Positions 34,709-44,046 of a DNA stretch of 64,000 nt are shown here, piece by piece. Made by a program: the position numbers and the translations under genes. This stretch comes from Candidatus Scalindua japonica (GTDB lineage Bacteria > Planctomycetota > Brocadiia > Brocadiales > Scalinduaceae). Under the pieces are notes generated by a model. It saw only the letters and a list, made by a program, of their open reading frames with translations. It did no database searches and was not told the DNA's origin. Location of the stretch: positions 1 to 64,000 of the forward strand of contig NZ_BAOS01000028.1 in assembly GCF_002443295.1 (NCBI RefSeq). The letters are read 5' to 3'. Position 1 is the first letter of the stretch. Each line of letters starts with the position of its first letter.

Positions 34709-36089
34709 GTGTAATTTCCTTTCTATATTTCTGTGTTCTCTCTTTTGATTTTGTCACAATGTGTAATATGAATTTATGGTAGCTTCTTCCCTCTAAAATC
34801 GACTTTGGGAATTTTATAAAAATGTGATTTTTCTTTGCCTGGCCAGGTGGAATTGTAACCGGAAGCGTTACCGCAATAACTTCTATCTCTTTGCTTATAA
34901 TATGTTCTGATCGTATGATATCAACTTCAATTTTTTCAGTACTCTGGTTTTTAAAGTTAAGCGTAAAATGGTTTGCGATTAAAGTTTTCTCTTTTGCTGT
35001 TTCAAGCACCTGATAAGGGCTTTCATGTGCCCTCAAAACAGTGATGTCTAAACCTGATCTGTTAAAGATAAACAAGAACAGTCCGATAACTGAGAAAATA
35101 GTCAACCCGAGGTAGATATTTGTCTTCATCTTCCAGAAGATTTTTTTTTTGCCTTTCAGTCCGTTTTCAGATTCATATCGTATAAGCCCCTTCGGTTTAT
35201 TTGTTATCCGCATAATCTCGTTACATGCATCTATGCAGGAGGTACAGGCGATACATTCCATCTGGATACCGTTACGAATATCAATGCCTGTGGGGCAGAC
35301 AGCAACACATTTAAAGCAGTTTATACAATCACCCCTCTCTTCAGATTTAACATTTCCCCCCTTTCTAGGCTCTCCTCTCTTTGCATCATAAGCAACTACA
35401 AGAGAATCCTCATCCATTAACACGGACTGAAGCCTGCCGTATGGACATATGATTGTGCAGAGGCGTTCTTTAAACCATCCGAAGTTCAGGAGAATAATGA
35501 GTGTAGTGGTGTTTACTATTAAAAAGGTAAAAATGTTTTCAGAGGGTGAGCCCAGGGACATTGACAGGAGCTCTCCAGGACCGGTAAAGTATGCAAAAAA
35601 GGTGTGCGACAGGATTAAACTTACAGTGAAAAACAGAAGCCATTTGACAACTCTCTTTAAAATTTTTTCTTTGTCAAAAGAGGTTTCGTGAAGCTTCTTT
35701 CTGGCAATGTGATTCCCTTCCACAAGAGTTTCAATCCTTCGGAATAGTCCATCGACAGGGATTGTCTGAGGACAGGCCCAACCGCACCATACTCTTCCCC
35801 AAACCGAAGTAACAAATAACAACGCCAGAGCAAAACCAGCTAATACAAAGAAAAGCAGTGGCGCGTCGTGTCCCCAGAAACTGATACCAAAGAACGTAAA
35901 TCTGCGATCGGGTATATTAATGAGGATGGAAGGTAAGCCGTTTATTTTAATCCAGGGGAGCAGGATGAAAACGACTATTAACACCCATTGAGAAAGGTTC
36001 CTGTATTTTCTAAAGAAACCATGTGCCGCCATTGGGAACTGATTTATGTGAAAACCGTCTTCCGGGTGTTTTTGAATACTTTCCTGCAT
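34692..36089 (-). CDS. ccoG: Cytochrome oxidase accessory protein CcoG (FixG/RdxA)
   Basis: A 465-residue iron-sulfur membrane protein needed for cbb3 maturation, probably reducing copper for insertion. Four to five membrane helices are visible, with VWCGWACPQTIPVDGLFRRIE and ERLCTIICPYGRLQSVLMDEDS. A bacterial ferredoxin-type pair of [4Fe-4S] motifs follows (CINCFKCVAVCP, then CIACTSCIDACN), and a C-terminal FixG immunoglobulin-like domain from about residue 350. It follows ccoP with one intervening base. Confidence 0.95.
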   Translation of the reverse strand: MQESIQKHPEDGFHINQFPMAAHGFFRKYRNLSQWVLIVVFILLPWIKINGLPSILINIPDRRFTFFGISFWGHDAPLLFFVLAGFALALLFVTSVWGRVWCGWACPQTIPVDGLFRRIETLVEGNHIARKKLHETSFDKEKILKRVVKWLLFFTVSLILSHTFFAYFTGPGELLSMSLGSPSENIFTFLIVNTTTLIILLNFGWFKERLCTIICPYGRLQSVLMDEDSLVVAYDAKRGEPRKGGNVKSEERGDCINCFKCVAVCPTGIDIRNGIQMECIACTSCIDACNEIMRITNKPKGLIRYESENGLKGKKKIFWKMKTNIYLGLTIFSVIGLFLFIFNRSGLDITVLRAHESPYQVLETAKEKTLIANHFTLNFKNQSTEKIEVDIIRSEHIISKEIEVIAVTLPVTIPPGQAKKNHIFIKFPKSILEGRSYHKFILHIVTKSKERTQKYRKEITLAGPV

Positions 36090-36090
36090 T

Positions 36091-36687
36091 TTATTCTTCT
36101 ACAAGCTCACCGTCAGGTTCTTTTGCATTGTCTACCTTTGTCCCTTGTATCGATTTTATATAAGCGGCTATATGCAGGATCTCTTCTTCAGACATTCTCT
36201 CTTCCCATGCGGCCATACCTTTTTCCGGAATTCCTGTTCTTATAGAAACTGCTATATCGCTAATCTTCCCTTTGCCATGCAGCCAGTAATTGTCAGTGAG
36301 ATTTGGTCCGATCATGCCTTGTCCGGAATCCCCATGGCAGAGGGCACATTGATCACTAAAAATCTCTCTTCCATCTGCCAGGGCATCAGGATCTTGCAAT
36401 AGAGATGAAAGTTCACTTTCGTTTACTTCAGGTTTTTGTATAGACGCTTCTGTCGATACCTGTGACTCTGTTTGCGCTTCTTTTAATTTTATTGCATAAG
36501 ATTCCAGAATTTTATTCTTGCTGTTACTTCCAAAATGATAGCCGGTAAGGAAAACAGCCAGCAGGGCGGTAAAGTAGAAAATATACATTAACCATTTAGG
36601 GCAGGGGTTATCATATTCAGTGATACCATCGTACTCATAGCCCTCTAATAACTTGTCTTCAAACAGTTGAGTTTTATCTTCACTCAT
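36091..36687 (-). CDS. ccoP: cbb3 oxidase subunit III, monohaem CcoP
   Basis: A 198-residue membrane-anchored cytochrome c that passes electrons to the oxidase. The N terminus has the CcoP anchor pattern (YDGITEYDNPCPKWLMYIFYFT), then a linker and one cytochrome c domain with CALCH and a GMAAW methionine ligand region. Canonical CcoP has two c-haems; only one CxxCH is present here and the protein is about 100 residues shorter than the dihaem form. The ATG overlaps the ccoQ stop by four bases. Confidence 0.92.
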   Translation of the reverse strand: MSEDKTQLFEDKLLEGYEYDGITEYDNPCPKWLMYIFYFTALLAVFLTGYHFGSNSKNKILESYAIKLKEAQTESQVSTEASIQKPEVNESELSSLLQDPDALADGREIFSDQCALCHGDSGQGMIGPNLTDNYWLHGKGKISDIAVSIRTGIPEKGMAAWEERMSEEEILHIAAYIKSIQGTKVDNAKEPDGELVEE

Positions 36688-36854
36688 GTCAGATTCTCCT
36701 CACGAAGTGGTAGTTGAGATAAATAATCATAGTGTTTTTTCGAACCTTTTCTGTAAATCATAAAAACAGCACCTATAAAGACAGATAAGAATAAAAAAAG
36801 TGCGATTGCTATTAAATATATATTATTATATTGGGATAATGCCAGCTGTTTCAT
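36684..36854 (-). CDS. ccoQ: cbb3 oxidase small subunit CcoQ
   Basis: A 56-residue single-helix protein (MKQLALSQYNNIYLIAIALFLFLSVF, then a Lys/Tyr-rich tail with HYDYLSQLPL). The start is set by AAAGGAGG at the very end of ccoNO, eight bases upstream; eight earlier codons lie inside ccoNO. CcoQ stabilises the core complex. Its position between ccoNO and ccoP is the usual one. Confidence 0.88.
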   Translation of the reverse strand: MKQLALSQYNNIYLIAIALFLFLSVFIGAVFMIYRKGSKKHYDYLSQLPLREENLT

Positions 36855-36855
36855 A

Positions 36856-38985
36856 TTATTCTCCTCCTTTCTGCCCAAGGGCCTGTAGGTAGGCGATCAA
36901 AGCGGTTATCTCCCTGTCTGATACGTCTAATTTTACTCCCTGCTTTTTCAGGCCTTCTGCAATCTTCTTTGCCTGTTCTTTTGCGTGATTATCCGCATTA
37001 GACAGGTCCTCATCTGAATAAGGAACACCCAGTTTCTTGAAAAGTGATACTTTTCCCCCCAAACTGCTGAAATTGATTTTTGATGTAATCAGCCAGGGGT
37101 AAGCGGGCATAATCGATTCTTTAATAACCGCTCGTGGGTCTTCCATGTGCATGTAGTGCCAGAGATCCGGATATTTTTTGCCAAGCCGCGCCAGATCAGG
37201 ACCGGTACGTTTAGAACCCCACTGAAACGGTCTGTCATACATGGACTCTTCGATTGTAGACCTAGGTCCATATCTCAACTCATCAGAATGTAGTGTGCGA
37301 ATCATCTGAGAATGACAGGTAAAACAGCCTTCTTTCACGTATATGTCTCTTCCTGCCAGTTCTAATGGTGTAAAAGGCTCAACTTTCTTTTCTGTTTTAA
37401 CGTATTTATTTATAGAGAGCGTTGGCACAATCTCTATTATTGAGCCGACTAATATGGCGATAAGGGCCAGAATAGTAAATGTGGCAGCCATTCCTTCAAG
37501 TTTTCTATGTCCATGTTCAACATGAACCGGTGCGGTTGAGGATGTTTTAACTTGTACGGTATCGTCTGGCAGCTCTTTTGGCGCCTGTTTTATCGTTTTA
37601 TAAACATTATAAAGCAGGAGAATAAAACCCCCCAGGAACAAGATACCACCTAACGCACGGAAGAGGAATAGAGGGAAAATCCGTATTACCGTTTCCACAA
37701 AATCCGGGTATACAAGACGGTCATTTGCATCCACAGCTCCCAGCATTAAACCTTGAGTAATTCCAGCTGCCAACATGGAAACGTAATAAAAGAGTATTCC
37801 CAGGATACCAATCCAGAAATGGATGTTTGCCAGTGTCTTACTGTATAATTCAGTTTTCCATAATCTTGGTACGATAAAATATATCATTCCAAAAGAGAGA
37901 AAACCGTTCCAGCCCAGTGCTCCTAAATGTACATGTCCAACTATCCAATCAGTATAATGTCCCAATGCATTTACCGCCTTTATCGATAAAAGCGGCCCTT
38001 CAAAGGTGGCCATTGCATAGAAGGTTATGGCTGCAACTAAAAATTTTATGATAGGATCTGTTCTCAATAAATGCCATGCGCCTCGAAGTGTCAGTATTCC
38101 GTTAACCGCTCCTCCCCAGCTTGGAGCCCAAAGCATAATGCTGAATACGGTAGCTAATAATTGAAGCCATTCTGGCAATGCGGTGTTTAAAAGGTGATGG
38201 GGTCCCGCCCAGATATACATGAAAATGAGAGACCAGAAATGTATGACTGAAAGTCTATAACTGTAGATGGGCCTGTTTACTGCCTTGGGCAGATAATAGT
38301 ACATTAAACCCAGGAAGGGAGTGGTTAAGAAAAAGGCAACGGCATTGTGTCCAAACCACCATTGAACAAGGGCATCCTGGATACCAGCAAAAACTATGTA
38401 ACTTTTGAATGGGCTTACAGGTATACTTATTGCGTTCACAATATAGAGAAGCGCAACAGTAACAATAGTAGCTATGTAGAACCAGATAGCTACATACAGA
38501 TGTTTTTCATTACGTTTTAGTAGTGTGCCAAAGAAATTGATGGCAAAGACAACCCAGATTAGTACAACCGCAATATCTATAGGCCATTCCAATTCGGCAA
38601 ACTCTTTACCCTGCGATAAACCAAGGGGTAGCGTAATTGCGGCTAAAGCAATAATAAATTGCCATCCCCAGAAATGAAGTAGACCCATTCCATCAGAAAA
38701 CATCCTTGTTTTCAAGAGTCTTTGTGTAGAATGATAAATACCAGCAAAGATGGCATTTCCAGCAAAAGCAAAAATTGCTGCATTGGTGTGTAATGGTCTT
38801 AAGCGACCAAATGTTAACCATCCGGTAATGTTAAGCTGTGGAACTGCCATTTGTAAAGCGATGATTATTCCCACCAACATAGCAATTGTTACCCAGAATA
38901 TGGTTGCAAGGGTAAACATCCTGACTATTTTGTCATTATATTTAACCAGGACCACGCCGGAGTTGGTATCATTCGAAGAGCTCAT
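36856..38985 (-). CDS. ccoNO: Fused cbb3 cytochrome oxidase subunits I and II (CcoN-CcoO)
   Basis: 709 residues uniting two normally separate subunits. Residues 1-480 are the 12-helix CcoN with the haem and copper histidines visible in RPLHTNAAIFAF, WWFGHNAVAFFL, AGPHHLLNTALPEW and WIVGHVHLGALGWNG. After another membrane helix (about residues 500-520), the CcoO cytochrome c domain has CFTCHSQMIRTL and a methionine-containing IMPAYPWL. It reduces oxygen with high affinity while pumping protons. Fused NO forms are known in some phyla. It is preceded by an AGGAA site and directly follows ccoS. Confidence 0.95.
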   Translation of the reverse strand: MSSSNDTNSGVVLVKYNDKIVRMFTLATIFWVTIAMLVGIIIALQMAVPQLNITGWLTFGRLRPLHTNAAIFAFAGNAIFAGIYHSTQRLLKTRMFSDGMGLLHFWGWQFIIALAAITLPLGLSQGKEFAELEWPIDIAVVLIWVVFAINFFGTLLKRNEKHLYVAIWFYIATIVTVALLYIVNAISIPVSPFKSYIVFAGIQDALVQWWFGHNAVAFFLTTPFLGLMYYYLPKAVNRPIYSYRLSVIHFWSLIFMYIWAGPHHLLNTALPEWLQLLATVFSIMLWAPSWGGAVNGILTLRGAWHLLRTDPIIKFLVAAITFYAMATFEGPLLSIKAVNALGHYTDWIVGHVHLGALGWNGFLSFGMIYFIVPRLWKTELYSKTLANIHFWIGILGILFYYVSMLAAGITQGLMLGAVDANDRLVYPDFVETVIRIFPLFLFRALGGILFLGGFILLLYNVYKTIKQAPKELPDDTVQVKTSSTAPVHVEHGHRKLEGMAATFTILALIAILVGSIIEIVPTLSINKYVKTEKKVEPFTPLELAGRDIYVKEGCFTCHSQMIRTLHSDELRYGPRSTIEESMYDRPFQWGSKRTGPDLARLGKKYPDLWHYMHMEDPRAVIKESIMPAYPWLITSKINFSSLGGKVSLFKKLGVPYSDEDLSNADNHAKEQAKKIAEGLKKQGVKLDVSDREITALIAYLQALGQKGGE

Positions 38986-39019
38986 TTTCCTGTTCCTTTC
39001 CCATAATTTGGAGTTGGTT

Positions 39020-39187
39020 TCAAATCTTTACTTTCTCTTGTTTGTCATTCCAGTCATCAATCAGTATCTTATGGGCAGGCGTTTCAAGGTCATCGAATTG
39101 TTCCTCTTTGACAGCCCATAAGAAAAAAAAGACAAAAAACGATACTAAGATAATTGCAATAGGAATCATAACATATAGAATCGTCAT
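39020..39187 (-). CDS. ccoS: cbb3 oxidase assembly protein CcoS
   Basis: A 55-residue protein that is easily missed because of its size. It begins MTILYVMIPIAIILVSFFVF, a single membrane helix, then FFLWAVKEEQFDDLETPAHKIL, the CcoS hallmark in which a short acidic segment with Asp-Asp-Leu-Glu follows the helix. CcoS is needed to insert cofactors into CcoN. It lies between ccoI and ccoNO (34 bases before ccoNO), the expected place. Confidence 0.88.
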   Translation of the reverse strand: MTILYVMIPIAIILVSFFVFFFLWAVKEEQFDDLETPAHKILIDDWNDKQEKVKI

Positions 39188-39324
39188 CTGTAATAACCCA
39201 TTTTATAAATATAAATGTATTTGGTACTATTGTGCCTGGCAAGCAGCCTGACTTAAATATTGTAATAAGCTTTACAGCTTCTAAACAATAATGATTGTTG
39301 GTTGGTCATTCTATCAAATATAGT

Positions 39325-41796
39325 TTAATTGTTAAGTGAAAAATTTATTTTGTTAAATCTTCTCAAAAACCTTGTTCCCAGGGCAGAGGAAGACAGTACT
39401 ATTATTGAACTGGCTGGCATCAATATCGCTGCCGTAAAAGGCGAAATATAGCCCAAAAGGGCTGCAACTCCACCGGCAAAATTATAGATAAAAGAAAAAA
39501 CAAGATTTCTTTTTATGACGCGAAAGGTGTTCTTGCTTAATAAGATCAAGTCTTTTACCGGTGAAACTCCTTTTCTGGTGACATAAATATCGGCGGCAAC
39601 TAAACAAGTTTCCACGCTCCCCTGAACTGCAATACTCACAGTATCAGAAGACATGGCAAGCGAATCGTTTGCTCCATCCCCAACCATTAAAGAGTCAGGG
39701 AAATTTTTTATTATGTCGTTTTTTCTCTCAGGAATAAGATTCGAGGAAAACTGTTCATTTGCTATATGAAGTTTTTTTGCGACGCTTGAAACAGGTATAC
39801 TTTTGTCACCGGACAAGATGTGTGTCTTTATGCCCATGGAGTTTATATGGGCAATTGTCTCTTTTGCGTCACTATGAAGCCTATCACCCAGGCATGCGTA
39901 TACGATAAGTTTTCCGTTTTTATATATAGAAACAAGGCTTGATATAATGTCAGTATCATCTTTGTCATTTCCATCAGGTAACGCTGATACTATTTTGTAA
40001 TTATCATTGTCTATTATTCCGGATATTCCGGATCCGGGAATTTCTCTTAAAGAGTGGACGGGCAATTTCTTTATACATTTCTCTTCGAGGTGCTTTACTA
40101 AAGTTCTGGCTATAGGATGCTGTGAATACACCTCGATTGAATAGATCGCATTAAGAGTTTCCTGATCAGGAATATAATTATCCGATTCTGCAAAGAGAGG
40201 AGATTTCCATGACAAAAACTCAAAGTGACCTTGAGTAAGCGTACCAGTTTTGTCAAAAAAAGCATTTTTTACATAATTCAGTTTTTCAAGAGATTCGGCA
40301 TTTTTTATTAAATAGCCTTTCCTGGCGGCTTTTTTTAATGACAAGCTTTGTGTTAGTGGTGTTGCGAAGGCTAATGCACATGGACAGGCCAGAATGATTA
40401 AAGCGAGAGTGCGTTTAATCGCTTCAGTAGGGTCTATATTAATATAAAAGGAGAAAAACAGTGCTCCTGCTACAAGGATGAAAATGCTGAAATATTGTGC
40501 TGCCTTATCGGTTAATGAAATTAATGGGGTTTTATTATAAATCTGCTCCTCTACTTTTTTCAGTATTTGTCCGATTCTGCTGTTACCAGCAGTATGTTTT
40601 ACCAGAATTTTTGCATAACCCGCAACAACCTGAGTGCCTGCATAGATGGAAGAATCTTTAAAGAGCTTTTGAGGAAGGCTTTCCCCTGTGAGGATAGAAG
40701 GGTTTATATTTACCCATTCGTTCAAGACGATTCCATCAGAGGGGACACGTTCTCCCTCCTTAATAAGTACTTTATCATCAACGTTTAAATTTCTTGCGGG
40801 AACTTTGTCATAATCATTACTTTTGTTATTCCAACGGTGACAGATTTGTGAGTCAAGAAATGTTTGCATATATGAACTATTTATAAATGTCTGTTGGGTT
40901 CTACTCAATAGATATCTGCTTGCTAAAAGTAGAAAGATTAGTGTCGATAGCGAATCAAAATAGAAATCATCATTGCCCTGGATTAAATTAAACAGGCTTA
41001 GAACAAAACCAATAATTACTGCTACCACAATTGGCAAGTCTATACTTGGACGTCCCGTTTTCAGCGAACGCCACAGACTTCTATAAAACGGCTGGGCACA
41101 GTAGAGGAGTACAGGTAGAAAAAAGGCAAGATTCAAATATCCAAATAAAACGGCCATTTGTCCTTTTAGCCCTGAGTAAAGAGAAAAAGAGAACAACATA
41201 ATATTTCCTGCACAGGCAGCAGCAACTCCCAATTTCATTAATTGCTGATGATTTTCTTTCTTTTGGAAATATTTTGCTTCATCAAGGCTTTTAATAGGGT
41301 AGGCTTTATAACCTAAAGCAGAGAGAACAGATGCCACTTTGCCAAAGTACCCCGGTTCTTTTAATGAAATAAGCAGTGTGTTCTGGCTCATATTTAAATG
41401 TACATTCTCAACTTGAGGTACCCATTCAGGGATTTGATCGATGATCCAGAGGCATGCGGTACATTGAATGCCTTCTACGAAAAACCTCATACTTTTGTTA
41501 TTATCAATGCCTGCCGAATAGTCTTGCAAAAAAGACTTGGTATCCAGGAAATCATATTCAGGCAGGCTGGCAGATGGTTTATTAATTAGAGAAAAGTTTC
41601 CTTTTTTTAATATTTTGTTGACCGTTTCGCATCCCCAACAACAAAATGCATCACCATCATTATTGAAAACGGATTTATCTCTATCGGTAATGGCGATACC
41701 ACAATGTGTACAGTTTGAACACTTATTGGTTAAACTCACAGTACTGTCATCAGCTTGTTTTTTTGTCTCTTGGGTAGCCATGTATGAATTGTTCAT
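39325..41796 (-). CDS. ccoI: Copper-translocating P-type ATPase CcoI (FixI)
   Basis: An 823-residue P1B-type ATPase that exports copper for cbb3 assembly. The N terminus has a Cys-rich domain (CSNCTHCG, FCCWGCETV) typical of the FixI/CcoI branch, then a heavy-metal domain with C112 and C115 in GIQCTACLW. The core shows TGES, the LACPCALAFATPL membrane motif for copper, the DKTGTLT phosphorylation site, HP in SQHPIARTL and GDGANDSLAM. It is the first gene of the operon. The start may be the second ATG (MATQETKK), since neither has a clear ribosome site. Confidence 0.93.
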   Translation of the reverse strand: MNNSYMATQETKKQADDSTVSLTNKCSNCTHCGIAITDRDKSVFNNDGDAFCCWGCETVNKILKKGNFSLINKPSASLPEYDFLDTKSFLQDYSAGIDNNKSMRFFVEGIQCTACLWIIDQIPEWVPQVENVHLNMSQNTLLISLKEPGYFGKVASVLSALGYKAYPIKSLDEAKYFQKKENHQQLMKLGVAAACAGNIMLFSFSLYSGLKGQMAVLFGYLNLAFFLPVLLYCAQPFYRSLWRSLKTGRPSIDLPIVVAVIIGFVLSLFNLIQGNDDFYFDSLSTLIFLLLASRYLLSRTQQTFINSSYMQTFLDSQICHRWNNKSNDYDKVPARNLNVDDKVLIKEGERVPSDGIVLNEWVNINPSILTGESLPQKLFKDSSIYAGTQVVAGYAKILVKHTAGNSRIGQILKKVEEQIYNKTPLISLTDKAAQYFSIFILVAGALFFSFYINIDPTEAIKRTLALIILACPCALAFATPLTQSLSLKKAARKGYLIKNAESLEKLNYVKNAFFDKTGTLTQGHFEFLSWKSPLFAESDNYIPDQETLNAIYSIEVYSQHPIARTLVKHLEEKCIKKLPVHSLREIPGSGISGIIDNDNYKIVSALPDGNDKDDTDIISSLVSIYKNGKLIVYACLGDRLHSDAKETIAHINSMGIKTHILSGDKSIPVSSVAKKLHIANEQFSSNLIPERKNDIIKNFPDSLMVGDGANDSLAMSSDTVSIAVQGSVETCLVAADIYVTRKGVSPVKDLILLSKNTFRVIKRNLVFSFIYNFAGGVAALLGYISPFTAAILMPASSIIVLSSSALGTRFLRRFNKINFSLNN

Positions 41797-42637
41797 GACG
41801 TTTATATATCGCGGATATTAAAGGTAAGGATAAAATAATAGCATATTAAATTATAATCCAATCTTTTGTATAAAAGGTGCTTCCTTCTTGTTCCCATAGG
41901 CATCACTGTATTGCCAACTATGGATTGCCAATACAGTAGTTGTTACAAATACAAAAAAACTATTATAAATATATGTTTAACTTTCTTCACTTGGTGAGGT
42001 CTCATTTTACCACTGGTTTTCTGTAATTTAAATGAATAAAATACGATTATATTTAATTAGTATTTTCGGTAGGCATTGAATTAATGCGTGTAGACCCTCG
42101 TGCAAAAGGGGTCACCTTCTCTCAACAAAAAGGGGGATATTTATAGCCTGTTTTTTGACTGGTGTGAGTTACAATGATGTCGCCAATTAATCTGGATAGT
42201 TTTCCATTCATAAAGGATTATTCCGCAATATTAGTGCCAAATACTTATTTTCGCAGACAACAGTCTTTTTTGTATCATAAGCTTTATTATAGCAGAGCAT
42301 TAAGTATTGGCAAGCAATATCGCCCAAGGTTGGCTATGAGGTTTGTAATTAATTATTGCGAAAATATTGCAGCCTGGCGGTAGTTTACTAATAGTAAATT
42401 ACGATATATTTTCGCAATATGAGTTGGTAGTTAATAGTGAGGTTCATCGTATCGTAAGAGAATTAATTGGAGATAAACAAAATAGAATAGGTTTTTGTTG
42501 ATCCGGTCGTCTGTCCTGTTTACCAATGTAAGGAGAACTAAAACCCTGAGTACATTTTTTGTTAGGGAACTGAAGCATGCCGTTTTTCATTATTAAGACA
42601 TTAATAGATAGGTGTTTCAGTGGATTCAGATTAAAGC
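41797..42637. other. Long intergenic region upstream of the cbb3 operon, with nested palindromes
   Basis: About 840 AT-rich bases that should hold the ccoI promoter. I see no gene: the frames at 42174-42383 and elsewhere lack ribosome sites and protein-like composition. A nested inverted repeat at 42354-42419 is the only clear structure. Confidence 0.5.
42354..42419. repeat. Nested inverted repeat
   Basis: The outer 14-base arms 42354-42367 and 42406-42419 are exactly complementary. Inside lies a separate perfect palindrome, TTTACTA/TAGTAAA, at 42384-42398. It may be a cruciform or protein-binding site; no gene ends next to it. Confidence 0.5.
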
Positions 42638-42763
42638 CTATTCATCAATCTTGCACCTCATCTTCTGGCGACAACAGTTCAGAGTTCCATCCCCACCTTT
42701 TATTACTACAACTTCAGCTCCACATATTTCACAATAGTATAATTCTGTTTTATGCGAAGGCAT
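42638..42763 (-). CDS. Desulforedoxin-like mini-protein
   Basis: A 41-residue protein that shows CEICGAEVVVIKGGDGTLNCC: cysteines C11, C14, C30 and C31 in the CxxC...CC spacing of desulforedoxin and the N-terminal domain of desulfoferrodoxin, which bind one iron. It lies directly downstream of a ferritin-like gene on the same strand (21 bases after its stop). An electron-transfer role in peroxide or superoxide reduction is inferred from this context. No downstream partner domain is present. Confidence 0.7.
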   Translation of the reverse strand: MPSHKTELYYCEICGAEVVVIKGGDGTLNCCRQKMRCKIDE

Positions 42764-42784
42764 TTTATAGCTCCCTGATTTATA

Positions 42785-43243
42785 TCAGTTTTCTTTATAT
42801 ACTACATCATCATATTCTGTTTCAATTTTTTCTTTGTGTTCAAGCTCTTCTGCTGCAAGTTCCTCAAAGAGGCACTTGACATCTTCACTGGTAACAACCT
42901 TTAACATCCTGGCATAGAATTCATAAGCTTTCTGTTCTCTCTTCATTGCGTGTACCATTATATCTTGAGATGTTGAATCCGGAGTAATCTCTTTGTCCAT
43001 CAAATAATCACTTACATGAAGATCATGTGTTTGTGGAACGGTATGATGTTCATGAGCAACATCGTCTAGATTAAAGTTTTCCAATTTCACCTTATGTTTC
43101 AGTTCAATACTTGCAAATTCCTTTAGTAATGTTTTTGCAGAAGGATCTTTTGCTACATCTGCTGCTGTTGCGTAAAATTCACTTGCGTCAGTTTCATATT
43201 GAATTGCCATATCCATAATTTCTTTCAGCTGCTTGTGAGCCAT
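42785..43243 (-). CDS. Ferritin-like (rubrerythrin-type) di-iron protein, copy 2
   Basis: A 152-residue four-helix protein. Its helix motifs carry the carboxylate and histidine ligands expected of the family: ETDASEFYATAA, EFASIELKHKVKLE, KREQKAYEFYARM and ELAAEELEHKEKIE. The rubredoxin domain of true rubrerythrin is missing but is supplied nearby as separate mini-genes. Such proteins reduce peroxide or handle iron. A TAAGGAGG site precedes the ATG. It is paralogous to the neighbouring 43271-43732 gene, 27 bases upstream, so the pair arose by tandem duplication. Confidence 0.88.
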   Translation of the reverse strand: MAHKQLKEIMDMAIQYETDASEFYATAADVAKDPSAKTLLKEFASIELKHKVKLENFNLDDVAHEHHTVPQTHDLHVSDYLMDKEITPDSTSQDIMVHAMKREQKAYEFYARMLKVVTSEDVKCLFEELAAEELEHKEKIETEYDDVVYKEN

Positions 43244-43270
43244 TTTTTTAACCTCCTTAATAATATAGTA

Positions 43271-43732
43271 TTATTCACGATACATTATATCCCAGAACAG
43301 GGCCTCAATATCCTCTTTGTGTTTAGTCTCTTCCTGTGCCAGCCAGGTAAACAATTTTTTTAAATCTGAATCTTTCACGTGTTCAGACATATTGCGATAA
43401 AATTCATAGGCCTTTTTCTCTCTTTTTGCCGCATAAACGAGTACGGCCTTAAAATCAGGGGTTTCACCAAGGCCTTCATCTGTATCAGTAAGGAATTCTG
43501 TTATTCCCTGTCGAGATGTTTCAACTGTTTCAATTTTTAATTTTTCAAGCGTTTCCGCATTAAAATCCTCAAGCATCTGTTTATGTTTCAGCTCTTCTTC
43601 TGCAAACCTGTTTAAGACACTCTTTGTTTGTAAATCTGTCATCTTGTCTGCAGCATTTTTGTAAAGCATGTACGTGCCATTTTCCTTAGCTGCAGCTCTC
43701 TTTAAAATCGACTCTATCTTTTCGTTTTGCAT
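43271..43732 (-). CDS. Ferritin-like (rubrerythrin-type) di-iron protein, copy 1
   Basis: A 153-residue relative of the next gene, with the helix motifs KENGTYMLYKNAAD, RFAEEELKHKQMLED, KREKKAYEFYRNM and WLAQEETKHKEDIE giving two ExxH-type iron-binding helices pairs. It has no rubredoxin domain. The start overlaps a 48-codon Cys-rich frame by 25 bases. Peroxidase or iron-storage function is inferred from family and context in an oxygen-defence cluster. Confidence 0.87.
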   Translation of the reverse strand: MQNEKIESILKRAAAKENGTYMLYKNAADKMTDLQTKSVLNRFAEEELKHKQMLEDFNAETLEKLKIETVETSRQGITEFLTDTDEGLGETPDFKAVLVYAAKREKKAYEFYRNMSEHVKDSDLKKLFTWLAQEETKHKEDIEALFWDIMYRE

Positions 43733-43854
43733 AATAATTTTTTTGCTATCATTATCTGCCTACAGCTACAGCACTTAATCACTCCGCCACCATCAATTGT
43801 AATGTCAAATTCAGTTCTAAATATCAATTTACATTCACTTTCCGTTCTGTTCAT
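43708..43854 (-). CDS. Possible Cys-rich mini-protein between rubredoxin and ferritin genes
   Basis: A 48-codon frame starts inside the end of the rubredoxin-like gene and overlaps the start of the ferritin-like gene. It contains GGGVIKCCSCRQIM, a three-cysteine cluster resembling the second half of the desulforedoxin-like protein at 42638, but the first CxxC pair is missing. Overlaps on both sides suggest translational coupling or a decayed copy. Uncertain. Confidence 0.4.
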
Positions 43855-43990
43855 CTTCAGGAATGAAATCTTTAGGAACATAATTGGTTATTTCTCTGAA
43901 TTCGCATGTTTTATCACATGAAGGACATTTTTCCGGAGGCTCATTTACATCAAGTTCATAACCACAGTTATCACATTTCCATTTATTCAT
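43835..43990 (-). CDS. Rubredoxin-like mini-protein
   Basis: A 51-residue protein with WKCDNCGYELDVNEPPEKCPSC: C6, C9, C22 and C25 form the Fe(Cys)4 site with the short spacing of the rubredoxin domain of rubrerythrin. It therefore looks like a rubrerythrin rubredoxin domain encoded separately from its ferritin-like partner, which follows two frames downstream. It would carry electrons from the FAD oxidoreductase at 44350 to the di-iron proteins; that is inferred. Confidence 0.82.
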   Translation of the reverse strand: MNKWKCDNCGYELDVNEPPEKCPSCDKTCEFREITNYVPKDFIPEDEQNGK

Positions 43991-44046
43991 AAAAAGCTCT
44001 TTTAGTTATCTGTCTTAAAAAATATTTCTATATATTACTTAATAAT

